Source: DATGEP01 sp035310125 (GTDB lineage Bacteria > Chloroflexota > Ktedonobacteria > Ktedonobacterales > JADMIN01). Taken from it: a stretch of DNA of 22,977 nucleotides. Below are positions 1-7,711 of the stretch, piece after piece. The DNA lies in the NCBI GenBank assembly GCA_035310125.1, contig DATGEP010000080.1, forward strand, positions 1 through 22,977, given 5' to 3'. The position numbers and the translations under genes were made by a program. How positions within the stretch are numbered: position 1 is the stretch's first letter; each line of letters opens with the position of its first letter. Under the pieces are notes generated by a model. The model made no database searches. It saw only the letters and a program-made list of their open reading frames with translations, and was not told the origin of the DNA.

Positions 1-687
1 CCCCAGCGCGAGATGTTCGGTCTGCCGCGCCTGCGGGAGCTGTTGCAGCGGCACGCCGATGGCACGCCTCCGATTGTGTTCTTGCTGCATGCGCTGGCGG
101 AGTTCACCGGTGCTGGCTGGGAACAGGAGGACGACATCACGCTGGTCGCCGTGCAGCGTGCGCCTCACGACGACCTGCCTGGCAGCACAAGTACACACTC
201 CTCCGGCGCAACCGACGACGCTACTCCCTGGCGTACGCTGGATGCGTGGACGCTGGCCAGCGAGCGGGGTAATGAACGGCAGGCCATCGCCCGCGTCGCG
301 CAAGCCGTGCGCTCGCTCCCACTCTCCCCGAAGCGACTAGAACAGCTCAAGACGGCGGTTGGCGAGGCGACGATGAATGCGATGGAGCATGGCAACGGCT
401 ACCAGCCGGAGCGTCCCGTTGCGCTGGAGGTGCGGGCCGTCCCCACCGCCGTTGCGGTGCGCATCACCGACCAGGGCGGTCAGGTGGCCATTCCCACTCC
501 GGAGGCGCCAGAACTGGGAGCCAAGCTGGCCGGGCTACAATCGCCGCGTGGCTGGGGGCTATTCCTCATCAAGGAGCTGGTGGATGAGCTGCGGGAGAGC
601 GGGGACGCCACGCATCATACCGTCGAGTTGATCATGAACCTGGATGATACCGGCACTGAACCTTCAATGGAGCAGTCAGGGAGTTAG
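1..687 (+). CDS. SpoIIE-type phosphatase fused to anti-sigma-like HATPase domain (C-terminal part)
   Basis: The reading frame is open to the left edge (in-frame codons before the ATG at 13 read PQRE), so the gene starts outside the window. Numbering from the ATG at 13, residues 1-48 look like the end of a PP2C/SpoIIE phosphatase domain: MFG..RL near the start and the closing DDITLVAV at 40-47, with the paired acidic residues of that fold. Residues 85-205 resemble an RsbW/SpoIIAB-type ATPase. They carry an N box with E118 and N122 (GEATMNAMEHGN), DQGG at 153-156 and a glycine motif GWGLFL at 180-185. Such fusions act in partner-switching control of sigma factors, dephosphorylating an anti-sigma antagonist and/or phosphorylating one. 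No sigma or STAS gene is visible in the window. The N-terminal sensor part cannot be seen. The domain call is firm and the pathway is inferred. Confidence 0.85.
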   Translation, partial: PQREMFGLPRLRELLQRHADGTPPIVFLLHALAEFTGAGWEQEDDITLVAVQRAPHDDLPGSTSTHSSGATDDATPWRTLDAWTLASERGNERQAIARVAQAVRSLPLSPKRLEQLKTAVGEATMNAMEHGNGYQPERPVALEVRAVPTAVAVRITDQGGQVAIPTPEAPELGAKLAGLQSPRGWGLFLIKELVDELRESGDATHHTVELIMNLDDTGTEPSMEQSGS

Positions 688-730
688 GGCGGGCCAGAGG
701 CCAACGTGCCGATGCCGCCACCCATAGCTA

Positions 731-806
731 CTTTTCTCCGCCTCCAGCCCTCCTCATGTTCCGTCTCCAGACCGATGGAAAAAGCCGCCGCTCCGAGCAT
801 ACTTGG
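731..806 (+). promoter_or_regulatory. Shared promoter/regulatory module, copy 1 (upstream of ABC transporter operon)
   Basis: This stretch matches 4441-4516 with no gaps. CTTTTCTCCG sits at offset 0, CTCCAGACCGATGG at offset 35 and CATACT at offset 67 in both copies. ATGGAA-17 bp-CATACT could be a weak -35/-10 pair, giving a start near 810 and a leader of about 57 nt before the ATG at 867. GTCTCCAGAC (764-773) has inverted GTCT/AGAC arms and could be an operator. The match is seen directly; the promoter role is inferred. Confidence 0.55.
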
Positions 807-866
807 CGTGTCAGCATTCAGAAGCGTAAGCACACCCAGGTACACCCAGGAAAAGGCGGCACATCC

Positions 867-1586
867 ATGGAGAACACCACAGTCCAGACGCACATGTCTT
901 CTCCGACGCAGCACATAGACCATGCGGCGCTCGAAGCGCACGGCATTACCAAGAGCCTGCCGCTGGGCCACGAGCGCATCAGTATCCTCAAGGGCATCAC
1001 GCTGCGGATCGAGCACGGCGAATTTGTAGCCATCGTCGGCCCCTCCGGCTCTGGTAAGTCCACGCTACTCGGCATCATCGCTGGGCTGGACTCACCGACG
1101 ACCGGACAAATGCTGGTAGATAACGTAGACATCACCAGGATGAGCGAGGCGAAGCTCGCAGCCGTACGCAACGCGAAGATCGGCATGGTCTTCCAGGCGT
1201 TCAACCTCATTCCGACACTTTCGGCGCAGGAGAACGTCGAAGTGCCGCTCTACGTCGGAAAGCACCCCGGCAAACCGTCGGTTCGCGCCAAAGAGTTGCT
1301 GACCCTGGTGGGATTGGGCCACCGGCTGACCAATCGCCCAAACCAGCTATCCGGCGGTGAGCAGCAGCGTGTCGCTGTGGCGCGGGCGCTGGCGACGAAT
1401 CCCGCCATTGTCATCATGGATGAGCCAACCGGCAACCTGGATACGCAGAACGGCGAGAACGTGCTACGGATGATACGGGAGCTGCGCGAGGCTACTGGAA
1501 CAACGTTTGTGATCGCGACGCACGACCCGAATGTGGCAGCCGCCGCCGATCGCGCCATCCGCATCGTGGATGGGCTGGTGGCATAG
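867..1586 (+). CDS. ABC transporter ATP-binding protein, MacB/LolD type
   Basis: This is the ATPase of a lipoprotein/peptide/drug-efflux-type ABC exporter and probably drives the permease encoded 62 bp downstream. Of 239 residues, the family core starts near residue 24. Walker A is GPSGSGKST (58-66), the Q-loop is Q110, the signature is LSGGEQQRVA (161-170), Walker B is IVIMDEP with catalytic E186, and the H-loop is H217. All are intact, so it should be active. I chose the ATG at 867 because an AGGAAAAGG stretch lies 8-19 nt upstream; the frame extends further up to 756, but that part overlaps the promoter-like module. An ATG at 894 is another option. The 25-residue N-terminal extension before the ABC core is mildly unusual. 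The substrate cannot be told from the sequence. Confidence 0.93.
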   Translation: MENTTVQTHMSSPTQHIDHAALEAHGITKSLPLGHERISILKGITLRIEHGEFVAIVGPSGSGKSTLLGIIAGLDSPTTGQMLVDNVDITRMSEAKLAAVRNAKIGMVFQAFNLIPTLSAQENVEVPLYVGKHPGKPSVRAKELLTLVGLGHRLTNRPNQLSGGEQQRVAVARALATNPAIVIMDEPTGNLDTQNGENVLRMIRELREATGTTFVIATHDPNVAAAADRAIRIVDGLVA

Positions 1587-1648
1587 GTTTCGTTCCCGAC
1601 CTCTTCTCTGCCCTCTCTCGCGAGGAAAAGGAATAAAGGAAAACGACG

Positions 1649-4375
1649 ATGAAGATACGAATGTACTGGTCGTACGCAACACGGTCGCTAAAAAGCGGCG
1701 GGCAGCGTTCGATGCTTGCAATATTCTGCGTGGCGGTAGGTGTGCTAGCCATCGTCTCGTTGCAGCTCGTCACCAATGCGGTTATGTCCAGCTTCACCAG
1801 CAATGTGCGCCAGCTCAATGGCGGTGACGTGGCGGTCTCCTTCGATACGCCGCTCACCTCCGCTCAGGCGACCTACTTTGATCAGCTTCGCGCGGATGGC
1901 TCGATCACCGAGTACACCGCCAGCGCTCAGGTGGCAGCGCAAGTGCGTACGAGCAGCGCGGCGCTGAGAGTCACGCTGCGCGCCGTGGACCCGGCACGCT
2001 TCCCGTTGCCCGGCGGTCTGGTCTTCGGCACTCCCAGCGACGGCACCCTCGCTGCTCTGCTACAGGGCAATACGGTGGTCATCACAGCGTCGCAGGCGGC
2101 CACCTTTAACTTGCACGTCGGGGATACGTTCCGGTTCTCTACCTCTGACGGTCGTTCTGATGAGGTAACAGTCGGCGGCATCGTCCAGAGCACTGGCATG
2201 TTCCAGGGGCCGGAGACGCTGATGGCGTACAGCGCCTATGCAAGTCTGCCGAGCGCACTGAATCAGCCGGCGGGCTACAACGAGGTCTTCGCCGACGTAG
2301 CTGGCCACACCGATGCCAATGCGGCCACGGCAGAACACCTGATACGACGGCAATTCCCCCTCGCCGCGACGCAGACAGCCAAAGGGTTGCTCGCGTCGCA
2401 GCAAAGTAATGTCCAGATGATCCGCTACTTCCTGCAGATTGTCGGGCTGCTCGCACTGCTGATCGGCGGCGTTGGTATCGTCAACACCATCCAGGTGGCG
2501 CTACGGCGCCGTCGCGTCGAGATCGCCATGCTCAAGACTGTCGGGTACCGCCGAATAGACCTCTACGGTATGTTCGGCGTGGAGACCGGGCTGCTTGGGC
2601 TGCTCGGCGGCATCGTCGGAGCGCTGGCCGGTATTGCCGTGAGCTTCGGAGTGAGCGGTATACTGGCTCGCGCCTTGCAGGTCCATTTGCCCACGACGAT
2701 TGATCCGCGCACGGTGCTCGCCGGCGTGGCGGTCGGTTTCTTCACCGCGCTGATCTTCGGGTTGCTGCCCATCGTGCAGGCCAGCGCTGTGCGTCCGCTC
2801 GTGGTATTGCGCGAGCTGCCCGAGCGCGTGGGCATCTCGACACGGCTGGCCTCACTCGTCCTTGCGGCGCTCGTAGCGGCGCTGTTCTTCACGCTCGCCG
2901 TCAGTATCCTGCAAAATCCACTCGTGGCGCTGGGGGCCGTTGGCGGCACGGCCATCGTACTGGCGCTGCTCAGTGTGCTGCTGGGCGTGATCGTGCTGAT
3001 CATCAGCAAGCTCCCCGTGCCCGATGGGCTACGCTGGTGGCACGCGCCACTCGCCATCGTCGGGCTGCTGGCCGGTACGGCCCTGGCCAGGGTACAGCCA
3101 GCATTCGGCATTCTGCTGCTCGTGATCGTCGCGCTGGGCATCGTTGTGGTGCTACTGACTCGCCCAGCTAAGGCGAACACGCGACTCGCTCTGCGCAACA
3201 TTGGACGGCGAAAAGCGCGCTCAGTGGCGACGCTGATCGCGCTGACCATCGGCATCTTCGCCATCGGACTGGTGCTCGTGCTCGGCCAGGACATCCACGG
3301 TGTGCTCGTGACTTACCTCGACAGCAGCAACGTCAACGTGGCCGTGATTGCCGGCGGCGCCGACCGTCCCGCCCTCGATCGCCAGCTCAGTCAAGTCGCT
3401 GGCCTCAAGAACGAGTCCGTCAACACTATCGCGCAGGTCGAGCCGGTTGCCATCAACGGACAGCCCATCAGCACGATTGTGGCGGCGGCGAGCGCCACCG
3501 GCAAGTACAACGCCAACGATGTATTGCGCCAGCTTGACGGCGTGCAGGGCTACGATCTGGCCGCTGGCCAGGCGCCCAACGCCACCCTCTTCAAGATCGT
3601 CCAGGGTGCTGGCGACAGCCACGTTGGACGTGGCCTCACGCGGGCCGACGCGAGTACGGGCAGCGCGCTCTTCCCGCTCGATGCGTCGCAGGCGCCACTG
3701 AGCCTCAAGCTCGGCGACGCGATCATCCTCACCAACCCCACGACGCACGCGCGGGCCACAATCACAGTAGCCGGCTTCTACCAGTATACCCTGGACTTTG
3801 AGCCGATCCAGCTCGACAGTGCGGTCGTCGCGACACTGACCCAAAACCAACCATCATACCTCTACATGGCCTACGTGGACCCCGCCATCGCGGACGCCAC
3901 GCTCGCGCACATCCAGGCGGCGCTGCCCTCGGTGCAGACCTACAGTGTCGCCGATACATTTGCCCAGGTCACGGGCTATCTCGACAATCTGGTCATCGTA
4001 CTGGTCACGATTGCCTCGCTGGCAATGCTGGCGGCGATCATCATCATCGCGAACGCCGTGGCGCTGGCGATGCTGGAGCGGCGGCGCGAGCTGGGCATCC
4101 TCAAGGCGGTCGGCCACACCAGCCGCGACGTGCTGAGTGAGGTGCTGGTCGAGAACGGCGTCATTGGCTTCACCGGCGGCGTGCTGGCGATGCTCCTGGT
4201 GGCGATCTCGACGCAGGCGCTTGGTAACCTGATCTTCAACGTCAGCTTCGCGACGCCAGTGGCCACCGTCCTGGGAATTGTTCCTGCCGCGGCGCTGATC
4301 TGCATGCTGGTAGCAGCGCTTGTGGCATGGCGGGCGACGCGCGTGCGCCCGCTCGAAGTGTTGCGCTACGAATGA
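1649..4375 (+). CDS. ABC transporter permease with two FtsX domains (MacB-like)
   Basis: This 908-residue membrane protein is the likely partner of the preceding ATPase. A TM helix at about 20-45 is followed by an extracytoplasmic MacB_PCD-like domain (about 50-245). Next come the first FtsX core (three to four TM helices, about 255-390), a cluster of further TM segments (about 395-505), a second periplasmic-type domain (about 540-770), and a second FtsX core (about 780-900). The motif L+TVGY in the first half and LKAVGH in the second are the typical cytoplasmic loops of FtsX domains, so the protein is an internal duplication. Start: ATG at 1649 with AAAGGA about 12 nt upstream. A GC-rich hairpin directly after the stop closes the operon. 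Substrates of this family range from lipoproteins and antimicrobial peptides to lipids; nothing here chooses among them. Confidence 0.92.
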   Translation: MKIRMYWSYATRSLKSGGQRSMLAIFCVAVGVLAIVSLQLVTNAVMSSFTSNVRQLNGGDVAVSFDTPLTSAQATYFDQLRADGSITEYTASAQVAAQVRTSSAALRVTLRAVDPARFPLPGGLVFGTPSDGTLAALLQGNTVVITASQAATFNLHVGDTFRFSTSDGRSDEVTVGGIVQSTGMFQGPETLMAYSAYASLPSALNQPAGYNEVFADVAGHTDANAATAEHLIRRQFPLAATQTAKGLLASQQSNVQMIRYFLQIVGLLALLIGGVGIVNTIQVALRRRRVEIAMLKTVGYRRIDLYGMFGVETGLLGLLGGIVGALAGIAVSFGVSGILARALQVHLPTTIDPRTVLAGVAVGFFTALIFGLLPIVQASAVRPLVVLRELPERVGISTRLASLVLAALVAALFFTLAVSILQNPLVALGAVGGTAIVLALLSVLLGVIVLIISKLPVPDGLRWWHAPLAIVGLLAGTALARVQPAFGILLLVIVALGIVVVLLTRPAKANTRLALRNIGRRKARSVATLIALTIGIFAIGLVLVLGQDIHGVLVTYLDSSNVNVAVIAGGADRPALDRQLSQVAGLKNESVNTIAQVEPVAINGQPISTIVAAASATGKYNANDVLRQLDGVQGYDLAAGQAPNATLFKIVQGAGDSHVGRGLTRADASTGSALFPLDASQAPLSLKLGDAIILTNPTTHARATITVAGFYQYTLDFEPIQLDSAVVATLTQNQPSYLYMAYVDPAIADATLAHIQAALPSVQTYSVADTFAQVTGYLDNLVIVLVTIASLAMLAAIIIIANAVALAMLERRRELGILKAVGHTSRDVLSEVLVENGVIGFTGGVLAMLLVAISTQALGNLIFNVSFATPVATVLGIVPAAALICMLVAALVAWRATRVRPLEVLRYE

Positions 4376-4380
4376 CCACG

Positions 4381-4416
4381 CGGCTGCCCCTTCGCGATGG
4401 CGTGGAGGGGCAGCCG
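4381..4416 (+). terminator. Terminator-like hairpin after the ABC permease
   Basis: CGGCTGCCCCT (4381-4391) pairs perfectly with AGGGGCAGCCG (4406-4416), an 11-bp stem with a 14-nt loop that starts 5 nt after the permease stop. There is no clear T-run after it, so it may be a 3'-stabilising hairpin or an atypical terminator. Confidence 0.6.
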
Positions 4417-4440
4417 TTCGGATGACCGCGCCGATAGGCG

Positions 4441-4516
4441 CTTTTCTCCGTCTCTGGTCCGTCTCACATACCTCCTCCAGACCGATGGCAAACACCCATG
4501 CGTCGGCCATACTATG
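4441..4516 (+). promoter_or_regulatory. Shared promoter/regulatory module, copy 2 (upstream of DUF998 gene)
   Basis: This is the second copy of the module at 731-806, in the same orientation and with identical internal spacing: the CTTTTCTCCG block, then CTCCAGACCGATGG (4476-4489), then CATACT (4508-4513). Sequence between the blocks is only partly conserved, which argues for functional blocks rather than a recent duplication. The predicted start is about 45 nt before the ATG at 4567. Confidence 0.55.
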
Positions 4517-4566
4517 TAGACCGGTGGCGTGGATTCCACCGTCTGGTCTTGAGAGGAGCATCACTC

Positions 4567-5337
4567 ATGGCACAGCACGCAACAAAACCCGCGCAACTTC
4601 CAACTACCTCAGCTACCTTCCTGCGATATAGCGCCCTGGCTGGCATCATCGGTACGGTTCTTTTCGTGATCGTGTTGTTCATCGAGGGCGCCACTCGCCC
4701 CGGCTATAGTGCCTGGCGCAATTTTGGCAGTGAGCTCAGCCTGAGCAATCAGGGCTGGGAGCAGGTCAGCAACTTTTTCATGTGTGGGCTGCTCAGCATC
4801 TGGTTCGCGCTAGGGCTGCGGCGTATGCTGGCAACTGGCAAAGGCTCGCTCGCGGGGCCCGTGGCACTGGGAATCTTTGGGCTGGCTCTCATTGTGGCGG
4901 GAATCTTTGTTACTGACCCCGCGTTGGGCTACCCGCCAGGCTCGGGCGTTGGAAATGGCTTCCATAACGGAACGCTCCATGGTACGATACACGGTCTTGC
5001 GGGCCTGGTCTGTTTCGCCGCGTTGGCGGTCGCGTGCTTCGTGCTGGCGCGGCGCTTCGCGGGCGATCCGCGCTGGCGGGGCTGGACGGCTTATTCCACC
5101 ATTTCGGGAGTGCTGGTGGCGCTGTCCTTTGTCATCAGTAGTGTGACATCGGTGCTCGATGAGCGAGGCGTCTGGCCGGGAGCACCGACGGGCTTCATCC
5201 AGCGTGTTGGCATCGTTGTGGGTTGGGCCTGGATTGCATTCCTGGCGGCGCGACTGTATCGCGCACCCTCCTCTGGCCTCGCGGCGGAAGCGCCAGCGCA
5301 TGAGAAAGATCCAGAGCCTGTCAACCCCCCCGTATGA
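4567..5337 (+). CDS. DUF998 family integral membrane protein
   Basis: This 256-residue protein has about six predicted TM helices. The first is near residues 18-40 (LAGIIGTVLFVIVLFIEG), followed by a conserved-looking loop (ATRPGYSAWRNFGSELSLS) with the R-PGYS and SELS motifs I associate with DUF998. A further loop reads DPALGYPPGS and LHGTIHGLAG, with conserved histidines. Function is unknown for the family. ATG 4567 follows GAGAGGAG at a spacing of 8 nt; the frame extends up to 4498 without a ribosome binding site. It is monocistronic, with a hairpin after the stop. Sharing a promoter module with the ABC exporter suggests a common envelope-stress or drug-type regulon, which is inference. 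The C-terminal tail from about residue 238 is charged and proline-rich. Confidence 0.82.
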   Translation: MAQHATKPAQLPTTSATFLRYSALAGIIGTVLFVIVLFIEGATRPGYSAWRNFGSELSLSNQGWEQVSNFFMCGLLSIWFALGLRRMLATGKGSLAGPVALGIFGLALIVAGIFVTDPALGYPPGSGVGNGFHNGTLHGTIHGLAGLVCFAALAVACFVLARRFAGDPRWRGWTAYSTISGVLVALSFVISSVTSVLDERGVWPGAPTGFIQRVGIVVGWAWIAFLAARLYRAPSSGLAAEAPAHEKDPEPVNPPV

Positions 5338-5353
5338 GCCCAGTCCTTGCATG

Positions 5354-5386
5354 CGGAAGCTGGCCCCGGATGGCAGCCAGCTTCCG
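5354..5386 (+). terminator. Terminator-like hairpin after the DUF998 gene
   Basis: CGGAAGCTGG (5354-5363) pairs perfectly with CCAGCTTCCG (5377-5386) around a 13-nt loop, 17 nt after the stop codon. As with the hairpin at 4381, no T-run follows. The repeated use of such hairpins after stops here suggests they serve as transcript ends. Confidence 0.55.
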
Positions 5387-5394
5387 GTCATCCA

Positions 5395-5410
5395 GGCGGT
5401 TGCAACCGCC
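5395..5410. promoter_or_regulatory. 16-bp perfect palindrome upstream of histidine kinase gene
   Basis: GGCGGTTGCAACCGCC is fully self-complementary. It lies about 30 bp upstream of a possible extended -10 (TGATACAGT, 5438-5446), which is where an activator or autoregulatory response-regulator dimer could bind. The role is inferred. Confidence 0.35.
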
Positions 5411-5437
5411 AGCGCGCCAGATGACCGTGCGCAGACG

Positions 5438-5446
5438 TGATACAGT
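5438..5446 (+). promoter_or_regulatory. Possible extended -10 promoter for the histidine kinase-response regulator operon
   Basis: TGATACAGT fits the TGnTANNNT extended -10 form. No good -35 is seen at the right distance (CAGATG), which is common for extended -10 or activator-dependent promoters. The leader to the ATG at 5506 would be about 53 nt. Confidence 0.3.
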
Positions 5447-5505
5447 GGCGTTATCCTGACGACGCTCACAGGGGATTGTCACGACGTTCCGCATTGGAGA
5501 AACCG

Positions 5506-7032
5506 ATGAGCCGCCTGCCCAAACGCTTCCGCCGGCTGCGCTGGCGCTTCGCCGCGTCATACATGCTGGTCACGGTGCTGAGCGTGCTCACGATCCCAAT
5601 CCTGTACTTCGCCGCCAGCTATCTCTTCGCAATCCGCTCGCCCGACCTGCCGCGCCAGATGGCGGCGGCGCTTGAGAATGTCACAGCACAGACGCTGCCG
5701 TATCTGGATCGAGTGCCGGTGGACCGTTCCGACTTACAGAATTGGCTGACGGACTTCAACAGCAATGGCCGCGTGCAGGGCGCGGGCAGCGCTGCTGACC
5801 TGTGGATGAGCGGGCCACCTTATGGCACCTCGCACATGGCCGTGGTGGACGCTTCGGGGCAAGTGATCGCTGCGTCGTCACCAGGCGCTCTTCCCGCCGG
5901 AACGCCGCTGATCGCGACGCTGACGGCGCCGCAGCAGCGTGTGGTGCGCGCCGCGCTCGCGGGCGACGACCGCGCAAGCGATCTAGCAACGCCGGAGGTG
6001 AACGGTCGCGCTGAAATCGCTGTGCCAATCAAGATTCCCGGCCAGGTGATCGGGGCGCTGGTGCTCGATATGGATGTGGCGGGTACGCAGTCCAGCTTCC
6101 TACCGCGAGCAATTACTAGCCTGCTAGGGTTCATCGTGACCGTGACCCTCGCCACCGGACTCATCGGACTGCTGTTTGGCTTTCTCATCTCGCGCGGCCT
6201 CACCCGGCGTTTGAGACGCATCACGCTGGCCGCCGACGCCTGGAGCCGCGGTGACTTCGATGTCTCGGCGCGGGATCCGTCCGAGGATGAGCTAGGACAG
6301 CTTGCTCGCGATCTGAACCGCATGGCCGAGCAGATTCAAGCCTTGCTCGCCACTCGTCAAGAGCTGGCAGTCGTAGACGAGCGCAACCGGCTCGCTCGCG
6401 ACCTCCATGATTCGGTGAAACAGCAGGTATTCGCCGCTTCGATGCAGGTGGCGGCGGCGCGGGCGCTCGTACGGCGCGATCCAGACGCGGCGGAGGCACA
6501 CCTGGCCGATGTGGAGCGCATGGTGGGAGACGCGCAGCGTGAGCTGACGGCGCTGATATTGGAGCTGCGCCCGGTGGCGCTGGCGAACAAGGGGCTGGCG
6601 CCCGCGCTGCGCGAGTACTGTGACGAGTGGGCGCGGCGGACGGGCATCACCGTGGAGGTACGGGTGCGAGGCGAGCGGTCCGCGCCGCTGGATGTTGAGC
6701 AGGTGCTCTTTCGTGTGGCGCAGGAGGCGCTGGCAAATGTCGCGAAACATAGCGGAGCGACGAGCGCCGAGGTATACCTGAGCTGGGAGCCGTCGGCGCT
6801 GCTGCTCTCAATCACTGATAACGGCTCCGGGTTCGATGCGATTGCCGCGGACGGCAAGGGTGTTGGGCTCTCCAGCATGCGGGAGCGTATTGACGCCGTC
6901 GGCGGCGCGCTCACCATCGGCGGTATCGCCAGAGGGTCTGGAACGCGCATAGAGGCGTGCGTTCCGCTGGTGACGCCGCCCGCTCTCGCCGCCGGAAGCG
7001 CCACGAAAGCGAGCGACGCGGCACGCGCGTAG
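5506..7032 (+). CDS. NarL-type sensor histidine kinase with HAMP domain
   Basis: This 508-residue membrane kinase is partner to the response regulator 13 bp downstream. TM1 is at about 15-42, an extracytoplasmic sensor region at 43-205, TM2 at about 206-228 and HAMP at about 229-285 (RLRRITLAADAWSRGDF; DELGQLARDLNRMAEQI). A HisKA_3 dimerisation domain has its phospho-accepting H301 in RLARDLHDSVKQQ. The HATPase domain has an N box (ALANVAKHSG), ITDNGSGFD and GKGVGLSSMRERI. All catalytic motifs are intact. ATG 5506 has GGAGA about 7 nt upstream; the frame is open to 5437 without support for an earlier start. The sensor region resembles no ligand domain I can name. The kinase is expected to phosphorylate D61 of the next gene's product. 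Confidence 0.93.
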   Translation: MSRLPKRFRRLRWRFAASYMLVTVLSVLTIPILYFAASYLFAIRSPDLPRQMAAALENVTAQTLPYLDRVPVDRSDLQNWLTDFNSNGRVQGAGSAADLWMSGPPYGTSHMAVVDASGQVIAASSPGALPAGTPLIATLTAPQQRVVRAALAGDDRASDLATPEVNGRAEIAVPIKIPGQVIGALVLDMDVAGTQSSFLPRAITSLLGFIVTVTLATGLIGLLFGFLISRGLTRRLRRITLAADAWSRGDFDVSARDPSEDELGQLARDLNRMAEQIQALLATRQELAVVDERNRLARDLHDSVKQQVFAASMQVAAARALVRRDPDAAEAHLADVERMVGDAQRELTALILELRPVALANKGLAPALREYCDEWARRTGITVEVRVRGERSAPLDVEQVLFRVAQEALANVAKHSGATSAEVYLSWEPSALLLSITDNGSGFDAIAADGKGVGLSSMRERIDAVGGALTIGGIARGSGTRIEACVPLVTPPALAAGSATKASDAARA

Positions 7033-7045
7033 AGAGGCAATCGGT

Positions 7046-7711
7046 ATGTCAGGCGTAGGCAGCGAGACGATCACGGTCATGATTGTGGACGACCACGCGC
7101 TTGTGCGTCAGGGCGTGCGAGCGTTTTTGGAGGTGCAGCCGGACATCACCGTGCTAGCAGATGTCGGGTCGGGAGCGGAGGCGGTTCGGCTGGCGGCGGA
7201 CCTGGTGCCGGATGTCGTACTGATGGATCTGGTGATGCCAGAGATGGATGGCGTAGAAACGACGCGCCAGGTGAAGCGTGCCAGCCCCCGATCGCAGGTG
7301 ATAGTCCTTACCTCATACCACCAGGATGAGCACATCTTCCCGGCCATCCGCGCAGGCGCGCTCTCCTATCTCCTGAAAGATGTGGACTCACAGGAGCTGG
7401 CGAGCGCGGTGCGCAAGGCGGCGAAAGGCGAGGCGGTGCTGCATCCGCGGGTGGCGGCGCGAGTGGTGCAGGAGCTACATGGGGCGACGCAATCCACGCT
7501 CAACCCGTTCATAGAGCTGAGCGAGCGCGAGCTGGAGGTGTTGAAGCTCATCGCGGATGGGGCGAGCAACTCCGAGATAGCCGAGCGACTGGTCATCAGC
7601 GAGAAGACGGTCAAGAGCCACGTGAGCAACATTCTGAGCAAGCTGCACGTGCTCGACCGGACGCAGGCCGCCGTCTATGCCTGGCGTGAGGGGGTCGTGC
7701 GGCGGGATTAA
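7046..7711 (+). CDS. NarL/FixJ-type response regulator
   Basis: This 221-residue DNA-binding regulator has a receiver domain at about 5-120, with acidic pair D13/D14 (VDDHALVRQG), phospho-acceptor D61 (VLMDLVMPEMDG), T at the end of beta-4 (VIVLTSY) and K in the beta-5 loop (YLLKDVD). A LuxR-type helix-turn-helix spans about 155-215 (LSERELEVLKLIADGASNSEIAERLVISEKTVKSHVSNIL). The ATG is 14 nt after the kinase stop, with AGAGAGG upstream, so it is the second gene of the kinase operon. Its stop codon (7709-7711) overlaps the stop of the convergent regulator gene on the other strand. Confidence 0.94.
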   Translation: MSGVGSETITVMIVDDHALVRQGVRAFLEVQPDITVLADVGSGAEAVRLAADLVPDVVLMDLVMPEMDGVETTRQVKRASPRSQVIVLTSYHQDEHIFPAIRAGALSYLLKDVDSQELASAVRKAAKGEAVLHPRVAARVVQELHGATQSTLNPFIELSERELEVLKLIADGASNSEIAERLVISEKTVKSHVSNILSKLHVLDRTQAAVYAWREGVVRRD

